NCBI RefSeq assembly: GCF_002288225.1 | Contig: NZ_CP016777.1 | Location: 1-64,000 of the forward strand | DNA length: 64,000 nucleotides | Origin: Candidatus Planktophila dulcis | GTDB lineage: Bacteria; Actinomycetota; Actinomycetes; Nanopelagicales; Nanopelagicaceae | Reading direction: 5' to 3' | In this document: positions 53,532 to 61,468 of the stretch, in pieces | Numbering within the stretch: position 1 is the first letter of the stretch | Layout of the letters: every line of letters starts with the position of its first letter | Notes under the pieces: generated by a model | The model's database searches: none | What the model was told of the DNA's origin: nothing | What the model saw: only the letters and a program-made list of their open reading frames with translations | Position numbers and translations under genes: made by a program

Positions 53532-54587
53532 CTAATTGAAGAAGTTTGCGATAGCTCTTGTCCAATTTTCCAAACTATGATTTTGTTCAGCAATCTCACG
53601 ACGACTCTTTGCGATTTTGGCAATTTCGACTTTATCCTGATTTAAAAAAGATTGACACTCTTGAAGAAGTGAAGGGTTTTGTTTCCCAGACCACGATCCA
53701 AAAATCCTTATATATTCTGGGTTAACCGTTATAACTGGAATCGTGAGAAAAGTGGCTTCAATCAGAGTCTTATCAAGTGAACCTCTATAAGCATGAATGA
53801 AGGCTGAATGTTTTTCCATTTCACTCGAGATATCCGCCCGTAAAATTGATGGTAAGAACGAGACCCAGTCCAGCTCTCTGAACTCTTCGCGAATTAGGAA
53901 CGCCTGCTTTTCATAAATATCTGTCGAAGGAGCACCAATTTGAGTGAAGATTATTTCTTGTCCAGATTCTCTCAAAACTTCACAAGTTTTGAGAATTTCT
54001 CTTATGTTCTTGCTCGGATCAAACCGTCCAAAATGTAAAAATCTTACTTTCTTTAAATCTGCGTCTAAATGGATTGGCAAAAATTTTGAGGAATCCACAC
54101 CTTGACCTACTGGATGTACTTTGAAATCACTTATCGGGCAGGAACCAGAAGTCGAAGTAATAATTCCAGACGTCAACAAATGACACCATTTGAGAAAAAT
54201 TGAATTTGATAGATGCGCGTACCAAAGATAGTGTCGAATTCGGAATAATCTTGTAAGTGGGGCAATTAGCGCAGATTGCACTTCGGTCATGTGCGAAAAG
54301 ATTTGAGTATTTTTCTTCATTAACAACGGAATGACCTTAATGTAAAACTGACCAATATTTCGACATCTATGACCTGGCATCCATTCGGTGCTTATTACTC
54401 GAATATTTGAACTAGGCCGATAAGTTCCGATTTTTCCGGTGACCACCGTGATTTCTTCAAAGTAAAAAGCAAGTGATTCTACGGCTTGTGCTTGGTGGGC
54501 GAATATTGGACTGGAATCATCCATGACGTAATTAAAAATCAATAGCTTGTGCTTCAAATTGAACCAATCCACTCGACAAGACACCAT
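53532..54587 (-). CDS. Glycosyltransferase, GT-B (GT4-like) type
   Basis: The 351-residue protein has a weak N-terminal domain ([22 protein letters not shown]) and a C-terminal half with [20 protein letters not shown], then [21 protein letters not shown]. The spacing is that of a GT4-type donor domain with an E-x-x-F element. [15 protein letters not shown] is less acidic than the standard motif. It is followed, with a 37-base gap, by the UXS gene on the same strand. It is probably a glycosyltransferase of the same polysaccharide, specificity unknown. Confidence 0.68.
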   Translation of the reverse strand: MVSCRVDWFNLKHKLLIFNYVMDDSSPIFAHQAQAVESLAFYFEEITVVTGKIGTYRPSSNIRVISTEWMPGHRCRNIGQFYIKVIPLLMKKNTQIFSHMTEVQSALIAPLTRLFRIRHYLWYAHLSNSIFLKWCHLLTSGIITSTSGSCPISDFKVHPVGQGVDSSKFLPIHLDADLKKVRFLHFGRFDPSKNIREILKTCEVLRESGQEIIFTQIGAPSTDIYEKQAFLIREEFRELDWVSFLPSILRADISSEMEKHSAFIHAYRGSLDKTLIEATFLTIPVITVNPEYIRIFGSWSGKQNPSLLQECQSFLNQDKVEIAKIAKSRREIAEQNHSLENWTRAIANFFN

Positions 54588-54625
54588 TTTAACTCGGAAT
54601 TCTCACTTATGGGTAGACTAGAATC

Positions 54626-55627
54626 GTGCGATATTTGGTAACGGGTGCAGCGGGCTTTATAGGGTCGCACCTAACTCGAAACCTCCTGTTATCAGGGGCA
54701 GAAGTTGTTGCTGTTGATAATTTTTCAGATTACTACTCCCTAGATCTAAAAAGGGCGAGAGAGTCTAATTTGATTTCTCCACTGGGCCTGAATATTTCAA
54801 GAATTGATCTAGCCGATGGAGAACAAGTCACCAAATTGTTGAATTCATACGTTTTTGATTCTGTAATTCATTTAGCGGCCCAACCCGGAGTAAGAGTCCC
54901 TTTAAGCCAGCACCAGAGGTATATATCAAGTAATCTCACGGCATACGCTAATTTGCTAACTAAGGTCCGAGAAAATTCAATTCCGAATTTTCTCTATGCC
55001 TCTTCATCAAGCGTATACGGAAACAGTAACGACCAGTTGTTTTCTGAGCAAGGTTCAATTACTGACCCATTAAGTTTCTATGGTGCAACTAAATTGACAA
55101 ATGAAGTGCTGGCAAGATCCGGTCGACATGAATCGCCTACCAGGACGCGTGGCCTTCGATTCTTTACTGTATATGGACCGTGGGGAAGACCAGATATGGC
55201 CTATTTCCGAATTATTGCCAGCCTACTAAATGGGTTTGAGTTTCCCCAATACGGCAACGGGAGTGTCTTGAGAGACTTCACTTTTGTAGATGATGCAATA
55301 AACGCAGTCGTGAAATTGAATGTGCAACTGTCATCGGAAGAAGAAGGTCACTCTGACGTTGTGAACATTGGCGGCGGTCACCCCTATTCGCTGATGGACA
55401 TGATTGAGACCCTACAAAATTTAGTAGCAAAAAAGGTAAAAACAAATTTAAGTCCCACTAATCCGAATGATGTGATTAGGACTTGTGCGGATTCACAACT
55501 TTTGAAATCACTGGTAGGAACTTCACCCGCAACTTCGCTAGAAGAAGGACTGAGCGAGGTAGTGAAATGGGCGCAGCGTCAAGATGTTCAATCAAAACTC
55601 ACCGCATGGTGTGAGTCCGTTTCCTAA
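54626..55627 (+). CDS. NAD-dependent sugar epimerase, probable UDP-glucuronate 4-epimerase
   Basis: The protein has 333 residues from a GTG start at 54626, with the NAD motif VTGAAGFIGSHLTRN. VDNFSDYYSLDLKRAR and HLAAQPGVRVPLSQ are the segments that mark UDP-GlcA 4-epimerases, and the active site is ASSSSVYGNS plus FYGATK. It would give UDP-galacturonate from UDP-glucuronate, the same precursor the UXS enzyme uses. Another 4-epimerase substrate cannot be excluded. The 3' end overlaps the convergent GT4 gene by four bases. Confidence 0.8.
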   Translation: MRYLVTGAAGFIGSHLTRNLLLSGAEVVAVDNFSDYYSLDLKRARESNLISPLGLNISRIDLADGEQVTKLLNSYVFDSVIHLAAQPGVRVPLSQHQRYISSNLTAYANLLTKVRENSIPNFLYASSSSVYGNSNDQLFSEQGSITDPLSFYGATKLTNEVLARSGRHESPTRTRGLRFFTVYGPWGRPDMAYFRIIASLLNGFEFPQYGNGSVLRDFTFVDDAINAVVKLNVQLSSEEEGHSDVVNIGGGHPYSLMDMIETLQNLVAKKVKTNLSPTNPNDVIRTCADSQLLKSLVGTSPATSLEEGLSEVVKWAQRQDVQSKLTAWCESVS

Positions 55628-56769
55628 TTTGCTGTCCAGCTCTCACAGATTCTTTTCATTGATTCGCGATCGATTGCCTCCTGGATTTTTCGTCCCTCGA
55701 TGCACTGGGCGGGCGACCTATCTCCTGTTAGTAAATTTGTGATCATGCCGTTGGCTTCGAAGACCGTGTCGTAAAGGTAAATGCCGGATTGAAAGCTTTC
55801 CATGACTATTTGGGTTCCTTCATTTCTTCGCGCTACTACGATTGCTCCGGAAAGAAGCGCCTCTCGGATTGCAAGCCCATACCCTTCCTTTACTGCCGCA
55901 CTAATCACAACGTCCACATCAGATAATCTATTTAACAGCTCGAGATGTGAGAGTGAACCTTCCAAAGTGATCTTTTCAGGGTGCTCGGACTTATATTTCC
56001 AGACTCGAACAATCTTTTCTAATGGACCGGAACCAAGAAAGTAAACTGTAGAAATCCTGGAGCTTCCTAGAAGACTATCAAGAATTTCAAGAATTTCAGT
56101 AACATTTCTTTCCATATGGAGCCGGCCAATCACTCCAATATTAATCGATTGAAAATCACGAGTGTGGAATATTGGGTAAACAGAAAATGGAATCGGTGCA
56201 ATAAAAATTATTTTCGGGTCAACTCGAAATGAACTAATCATTTCATGCTTAACTTCAGGAGAAACCACGCGAACGCTCTGTACCGAAGGAAGCGAAAGTC
56301 TCAACAGCGCAATTCGCAAGAATGATTTTGCAAATGAAATGGGATCGCGCCTATGGCCAAAAAATGATCCATGAATCGAAATTTGAATAGGAATCTCAAG
56401 ATTGCTAATGGACCTCGCTCGAAAACAAGACAACAGTCCTAATGATGTATCACCTGCAATAAATACATTGGGCTGTATTTGGAGCGTATCAAGAATTGCC
56501 ATGCTTCGTTTCGCGAAAGATTGGAAATTAAGAGTCGGACTTGAAACACGAATCACCCGCAAGTGGGGGTAGCTGGAGCTCACGTTACCGGGTAAATCCG
56601 CAGAGTGAAGACCAACAAGTAGAGTGAGTTTGAATTCTGAGTCATCGATTTGGTTGGAAATGTTTGAAGCGTAGAGATTCATTCTCTCCAGAAAGTCAGA
56701 TGGCCTTGTTGCAATCTTGGATAGGCGCGGATGAAACATCACAGGCATTGGAGAAAGAGATTTCTTCAT
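55624..56769 (-). CDS. GT4-like glycosyltransferase
   Basis: From the ATG at 56769, which overlaps the stop of the upstream gene (ATGA), the protein has 381 residues; a GTG at 56778 is the other option. The C-terminal donor half has INIGVIGRLHMERNVTEILE, TVYFLGSGPLEKI and the motif VDVVISAAVKEGYGLAIREAL, where the E-G-Y-G-L-A-x-x-E pattern is the GT4 signature. The N-terminal half is less conserved. It is convergent with the epimerase and overlaps it by four bases. Specificity is unknown. Confidence 0.85.
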   Translation of the reverse strand: MKKSLSPMPVMFHPRLSKIATRPSDFLERMNLYASNISNQIDDSEFKLTLLVGLHSADLPGNVSSSYPHLRVIRVSSPTLNFQSFAKRSMAILDTLQIQPNVFIAGDTSLGLLSCFRARSISNLEIPIQISIHGSFFGHRRDPISFAKSFLRIALLRLSLPSVQSVRVVSPEVKHEMISSFRVDPKIIFIAPIPFSVYPIFHTRDFQSINIGVIGRLHMERNVTEILEILDSLLGSSRISTVYFLGSGPLEKIVRVWKYKSEHPEKITLEGSLSHLELLNRLSDVDVVISAAVKEGYGLAIREALLSGAIVVARRNEGTQIVMESFQSGIYLYDTVFEANGMITNLLTGDRSPAQCIEGRKIQEAIDRESMKRICESWTAN

Positions 56770-57878
56770 TTGATACACAAATCCATGATCTTCCTATAAT
56801 TAATTTCTAAGTTAAAACTCCTTTCAACTGAAAGTCTTGCAGCAACTCTCATTTCTTTACTATTTTCGTCTTTATATAATCCAATTCTCATTGCTTGGTT
56901 TAAATTGATCCCAGACTTTACGCCGCAAAGTAAGCCGGTCAAATTGTGTGTGATCACCTGTTCACTTCCAGTACTTTCATTGGCGATTGTGAGGAGTCCA
57001 TTGGCTTGTGCTTCAATCAGTGCATAAGAAGTCGCCTCAAAATTACTATTTAACACAAACGTTGAACAATCTTTCAAATACTGTGGTACATCTTCGGGTG
57101 GAATCTCACCAACAAAAGTGACGTTCGCGTTTAATGAATCCGACAATTTTTGGAGAGAATCCCGTTCGGGACCGTCACCAATTACCAATAACTTCACGCC
57201 TAATTCCGAAACGTTTATTATTATTTCATCAACACCCTTCCAAGGCACTAATCGGCACACAGTCACAAAATCAAACTTCTTTTCTTCACTCGAGAAATCT
57301 GGTTTCGTAGGAAGAAAAACAGAATTATTTATCAGAACTATTCGAGATTTCTGTACACCCCAAGATTTACAAAGTTCTCCGAGATGCTCGGATGGCACGA
57401 TTACCCATTCCGCTTTGCGCAGGGAAAAAGCGAAAAAATATCTCAAAATTTTATAGCTTAGCCCAAGTGGTTCATTTTGAAAATTGTCGATGTTCTTTGT
57501 AGTTTTGCCTAGATTTCGTGCTCGCTCCCACACTATGTCACCAGGAACCTTTGCCACGTATTTGAAATTCATTAGGTGGCGGGCAATTGCAACTTCCCAG
57601 AAACTCCCATTAACTAAGATTGAATTATTCGACTTCGCAGATTTAAGAATACACCAAGTCATTTGAAGAAATCGCTTTAAAATTGAATTCTCATTCGAAA
57701 GCAAAAAAATTTCAGCACAAGAATTCAATTTTGCAAATATCGGCAATCTCGAATATGCGAATACCTCAATGCATTGATCTTGCCTTGTAGCAAACTCGGA
57801 AAAAGTTTGCGCAAATTTTGCTGGGCCACCAGTCTCGGGAGCGTATATTCCTGAGAAAAGAGAGATTTTCCGTTTCAT
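56766..57878 (-). CDS. GT4 family glycosyltransferase
   Basis: The 370-residue protein starts MKRKISLFSGIYAPETGGPA, a GT4-like acceptor-domain beginning with GG-P. It has FVTVCRLVPWKGVDEIIINV, LLVIGDGPERDSLQKL and CSTFVLNSNFEATSYALIEAQ as donor-domain landmarks. It is coupled by ATGA with the next GT4 gene, and both may act in succession on the same repeat unit. It is divergent from the ABC exporter. Confidence 0.88.
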   Translation of the reverse strand: MKRKISLFSGIYAPETGGPAKFAQTFSEFATRQDQCIEVFAYSRLPIFAKLNSCAEIFLLSNENSILKRFLQMTWCILKSAKSNNSILVNGSFWEVAIARHLMNFKYVAKVPGDIVWERARNLGKTTKNIDNFQNEPLGLSYKILRYFFAFSLRKAEWVIVPSEHLGELCKSWGVQKSRIVLINNSVFLPTKPDFSSEEKKFDFVTVCRLVPWKGVDEIIINVSELGVKLLVIGDGPERDSLQKLSDSLNANVTFVGEIPPEDVPQYLKDCSTFVLNSNFEATSYALIEAQANGLLTIANESTGSEQVITHNLTGLLCGVKSGINLNQAMRIGLYKDENSKEMRVAARLSVERSFNLEINYRKIMDLCIK

Positions 57879-57929
57879 TATTCCAACTTACTACAAAAGC
57901 ACCAAATCTAGCTTTAAGTTGGCTATTCT

Positions 57930-59774
57930 ATGTATATGGATTCTAGATTCCAGCCCCTATCAAACTTGATGATTATAAAAAGATCAGCAAACGTTTTAAC
58001 CCGAAGCGAGAGAATAAAAGTTCTAATTGTTGTTGCGATTCAAATATTCCTAAGTCTACTTGATTTGCTTGGCGTTGCACTTGTAGGCGTTCTGGGGTCG
58101 CTAGCAATTTCGGGGGTTGGTTCTCGCAAGCCGGGAAATAGAGTTTGGTCATTCTTGGAGTACTTGGGAATTCAAGACCTAACTTTGCAACGACAAGCTT
58201 TGATTTTGGGAATTATGGCTGCAAGCGTACTTGTGATAAAAACTGCTTGCTCAATGTTTCTTTTGCGAAAGGTAACTTTTTTTCTTAGCCGTCGAGGTGC
58301 TTTAGTATCTGCACGATTGCTGTCCAAACTACTATCACAGCCAATTTCCAGCCTTCAAAACCGTTCAATGCAACAAACGCTCTACTTAGTCAATACAGGC
58401 GTCGACTCCATTACCATGGGGATTCTCAATTCTGCCACCCAAATGACTTCCGATGCATCGCTTCTACTAATATTGCTGGCAGGACTTTTTTTGGTAGATC
58501 CAATAATTGCCCTGAGTACTCTTTTGGTTTTTGTAGGTGTAGCTTGGGTGCTCTATCGTTTACTAGAAGTCAAATCGAAGCAACTAGGAATTTCAGAAGC
58601 GTCACTGAGTATTGCAAATAACGAAAAAACTTTAGAAGTCTTGAATTCCTATCGAGAAATTATTGTAAGAAATAGAAGAAGCTTTTATGCACGTGAGATT
58701 GGAAAAATTCGAATGCTTGCAGCCGACAATGCTGCAAGTCGTAATTTCATGCCCAACATAAGTAAATATGTAATTGAACTTACCCTCGTTCTTGGTTCGC
58801 TTAGCATCTCGGCCATACAATTCATCCTTAATGATGCTGCACACGCAGTGGCGGTTTTGTCAGTCTTTATGGCTGCAAGCACCAGAATTGCACCTGCAGT
58901 TTTGCGAATGCAGCAAGCAGCATTGAATATTAAGGCACGAATGGGATCCGCAGAGCCAGCATTGGCTCTTATTGAGGAACTGGAGTCAATCCATCCGGTT
59001 GAAAAAGTTGATGACTCAATCCAATACACTCATCGAGGATTTGTACCAAAACTGACCCTCGAAAAAGTTTCATTTTCTTATCCAAATTCTAAATTAGCGG
59101 CGATTTCCGAAATTACACTAGATATTCAACCGGGAAGAATGGTTGCAATAGTTGGTCCATCTGGATCTGGAAAGACAACTCTCGTCGACTTAATGCTTGG
59201 AATACTCGAACCTAGCTCAGGGACTATTGGATTAAGTAGCCAGAAGCCTCTTCAAGCGATTTCACAGTGGCCTGGAGCAATCGGGTATGTTCCGCAAGAT
59301 GTAATGATCTCGAATGGAACAATCGCAGAGAATATTGGGATGGGTTTTCCAACGCATGCCATAACTGACGAAGCGATATTGCAAGCCATTAAAGTCTCCC
59401 AGCTAAGTGATTACTTAGATTCTTTGCCTCGAGGCATTAATACCAAAGTGGGTGACAAAGGGAATTTAATGAGTGGTGGTCAAAGGCAGAGATTAGGAAT
59501 TGCCAGAGCCATGCTCACAGTTCCAAAGTTGCTAATACTTGATGAAGCTACTAGCTCGCTAGATGGAGAAACTGAGTCCAATGTGACGAGCGCTCTCCTC
59601 TCATTAAAGGGAGAAGTCACGGTCATTCTTATTGCACACAGATTATCGACCATTCGGGAAGCGGACGATGTTGTATATATGGAGAATGGAAGTATTGTCG
59701 CAAAGGGAACTTTTGATGAAGTAAGAAATAGTGTCCCAAATTTCGAGAAGCAGGCTGCATTGATGGGACTTTAG
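57930..59774 (+). CDS. ABC exporter/flippase (fused membrane and ATPase domains)
   Basis: The 614-residue protein joins an N-terminal region of about six membrane helices (residues about 28-320) with an ATPase domain. Walker A GPSGSGKT starts near 409, the signature MSGGQ near 514, Walker B LLILDEATSSLD near 534-545 and the switch histidine AHRLST near 569. The layout is that of MsbA and of PglK, which flips lipid-linked oligosaccharides. With no Wzx-type flippase in the island, this is the best candidate to move lipid-linked glycan across the membrane. Its substrate is inferred from context. The start may be the ATG at 57930 or at 57936. Confidence 0.85.
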   Translation: MYMDSRFQPLSNLMIIKRSANVLTRSERIKVLIVVAIQIFLSLLDLLGVALVGVLGSLAISGVGSRKPGNRVWSFLEYLGIQDLTLQRQALILGIMAASVLVIKTACSMFLLRKVTFFLSRRGALVSARLLSKLLSQPISSLQNRSMQQTLYLVNTGVDSITMGILNSATQMTSDASLLLILLAGLFLVDPIIALSTLLVFVGVAWVLYRLLEVKSKQLGISEASLSIANNEKTLEVLNSYREIIVRNRRSFYAREIGKIRMLAADNAASRNFMPNISKYVIELTLVLGSLSISAIQFILNDAAHAVAVLSVFMAASTRIAPAVLRMQQAALNIKARMGSAEPALALIEELESIHPVEKVDDSIQYTHRGFVPKLTLEKVSFSYPNSKLAAISEITLDIQPGRMVAIVGPSGSGKTTLVDLMLGILEPSSGTIGLSSQKPLQAISQWPGAIGYVPQDVMISNGTIAENIGMGFPTHAITDEAILQAIKVSQLSDYLDSLPRGINTKVGDKGNLMSGGQRQRLGIARAMLTVPKLLILDEATSSLDGETESNVTSALLSLKGEVTVILIAHRLSTIREADDVVYMENGSIVAKGTFDEVRNSVPNFEKQAALMGL

Positions 59775-59907
59775 AACCGTGTGAAGGTCGACATTTCTCT
59801 GGATTCCGACAACCTTTAGGTGATCTGCCAAGCAATACACGCTCTCGAGCGCCCTGTCGGAGTACTCCCAAGAGAGATTAGCTTCCTGTAAGTATGAAAT
59901 GTCCGTT

Positions 59908-59935
59908 TTGTCCACTTCCCACTACAAACTAGACT
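59908..59935 (+). promoter_or_regulatory. Tentative promoter before the sigma-factor gene
   Basis: TTGTCC at 59908-59913 and TAGACT at 59930-59935, 16 bases apart, are a possible housekeeping-type -35/-10 pair. The 236-base gap (59775-60010) otherwise shows no tRNA, terminator or clear repeat. AAGGA eight bases before the GTG start at 60011 is the ribosome-binding site. An ECF-type autoregulatory promoter could also be here, but no firm match was seen. Confidence 0.3.
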
Positions 59936-60010
59936 GGAATTCGTAGTAGGGGATAGAGGCAGCGACGGCTGGCTCTGTAGGACATAACCGGTTAATGAAG
60001 GATCAATACA

Positions 60011-61327
60011 GTGGCACTTAGCGTATGGACAGTTGCTGAACTGGGGGCTTTTTACACTGAGCACCGTTCAGAGCTACTCGCGCATGCCAATCGCGTATTG
60101 AAGGATTCAGCTAAAGCTGAAGAAATCACCCAAGACTCACTTATTAAGTTCATGCTTGCTGCCCCTGAGCTTGAATCACAAGAACACGCACTCTCTTATT
60201 TGCACCGCACCATTGAAAACCTCTGCATCGACTACTTCCGCATTGAAGGGCGCCGTCCAAACCTTGTTGTTCTAGATGATGCCCAAGCTGAAGTTGAGGC
60301 TGCATGGCAGGTAAATGGTGATCACTCAGAAGTTCTTACTCAGGCTGAAGACGCAGCGATAATTCGCCAGGCTTTGGCTCTACTTTCTCCTGCCGAGCGC
60401 GCTGCGCTCGTTATGTGGGAGATGGAGGGTCGCTCAACAGAAGAAATCGCAGCTGAGCTTGGAATCAAAGAATCTGCAGTGCGCCACACTGTTTCGCGCG
60501 CTCGCACATCCCTTCGCCGCGTACTTTCAGAGCTTGTTATCGATCAAGAGCGTGGCCTTACAGCCCTCGACATGCTTTCAACTACCTACAAGAAGGCATC
60601 CGAGCTTGCAGCTAAGTCTTCGAAAGTTGCATTGTCCTTACTATTAGTAGTCACAGCATTCCTTGGCTTTAACTCAATGACAGGACGCGAAGGCGTACTT
60701 CCAACAGTTAACTCAAATGACTCAACAGGCGCAGTTGCTGGATCTGCTTCAACAGATTCACCGTCACCTGCTCCATCTATCTCGATGCCAGCTAAGAAGT
60801 CATCAACCATGGTTTCTGGCGTATACGTCAAGAGCGCAAAGGCCTACTGGCCTGGCCTTGATAACGAGGGCGTCCCAACAGGATTCACCGTCGCAGGTGA
60901 AAATGGTCCAATCGGAAAGATACGCGTAAACCGCAATACTCCGATTGCGACCGAAGAAGGCACAATTTTGGCCACCCAGGCCATCACATCTGGGGGTGGA
61001 CCAAACGTGATGATCGATCAGACCATCACAGTCGATGGCAACGGCACAAAGTATGAGGTTAGTTACGTTGCGCTTGGAATGAAGGGCTCTTGGGCGGTAG
61101 CTAACGCTGACGCCACGAGCGTGGATTTTGAGCGTATGTCCAATGGCCAGTACCTTATGACCGTTACAATTTCCCTACTCTCTACCCCAACTTCAGAGTT
61201 CGTAATCCCCGTGGGCGACCGCGGCTACGACCTTGTTGGCACACCTAAGACGATCACGTCTCGTCTCTTGCTCAATGCGAGCAAGACCCAAATTTTAGCT
61301 CAGGCGGTATTAGTACCCGGAGCATAA
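60011..61327 (+). CDS. ECF-type sigma factor fused to a membrane anchor and extracytoplasmic domain
   Basis: The 438-residue protein starts at GTG with AAGGA upstream. Residues about 10-90 resemble a sigma-70 region 2 (ELLAHANRVLKDSAKAEEIT, LSYLHRTIENLCIDYFR). Residues about 120-175 are a region 4 helix-turn-helix (LLSPAERAALVMWEMEGRST, GIKESAVRHTVSRARTSLRR). A basic segment is followed by one hydrophobic stretch at about 206-222 (VALSLLLVVTAFLGFNSM), a Ser/Pro linker at about 234-265, and a C-terminal domain of about 170 residues with Gly/Thr-rich beta-like sequence. Positive-inside residues place the sigma part in the cytoplasm and the tail outside. It precedes a surface-protein gene. No separate anti-sigma factor is seen. 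Confidence 0.82.
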   Translation: MALSVWTVAELGAFYTEHRSELLAHANRVLKDSAKAEEITQDSLIKFMLAAPELESQEHALSYLHRTIENLCIDYFRIEGRRPNLVVLDDAQAEVEAAWQVNGDHSEVLTQAEDAAIIRQALALLSPAERAALVMWEMEGRSTEEIAAELGIKESAVRHTVSRARTSLRRVLSELVIDQERGLTALDMLSTTYKKASELAAKSSKVALSLLLVVTAFLGFNSMTGREGVLPTVNSNDSTGAVAGSASTDSPSPAPSISMPAKKSSTMVSGVYVKSAKAYWPGLDNEGVPTGFTVAGENGPIGKIRVNRNTPIATEEGTILATQAITSGGGPNVMIDQTITVDGNGTKYEVSYVALGMKGSWAVANADATSVDFERMSNGQYLMTVTISLLSTPTSEFVIPVGDRGYDLVGTPKTITSRLLLNASKTQILAQAVLVPGA

Positions 61328-61342
61328 TTAAATAAGTTTCTT

Positions 61343-61446
61343 CACCGCGTCCGGATACACGGTGGAGAATTTGATTCATCAGCACGTGCGATGAATCGAG
61401 AGGAGTTAGGAAACTAATTCCAAGCCGACCTACGGAAATTCCGTAG
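61343..61446 (+). promoter_or_regulatory. Three-hairpin leader of the surface-protein gene
   Basis: The gap holds three inverted repeats. CACCGCGT (61343-61350) pairs with ACACGGTG (61357-61364), with one mismatch. GATTCATC (61373-61380) pairs perfectly with GATGAATC (61390-61397). CTACGGAA (61430-61437) pairs perfectly with TTCCGTAG (61439-61446). None has a U tract, so they are not obvious terminators. A structured 5' leader that stabilises the messenger or blocks readthrough is likely. AAAGGA at 61458-61463 is the ribosome-binding site. Confidence 0.6.
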
Positions 61447-61468
61447 ATCGACTATCGAAAGGAAACAA

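Noticed and set aside
59775-60010. Possible tRNA or small RNA between the ABC exporter and the sigma gene
   Set aside because: No acceptor stem plus T-loop pattern could be found; only short incidental stems.
59936-61446. Similar strings GGAATTCGTAG (59936-59946) and GGAAATTCCGTAG (61434-61446) upstream of the sigma and surface-protein genes as a shared ECF promoter
   Set aside because: The second copy is only about 23 bases before the start codon and is part of a perfect hairpin, so it cannot be a normal -35 element.
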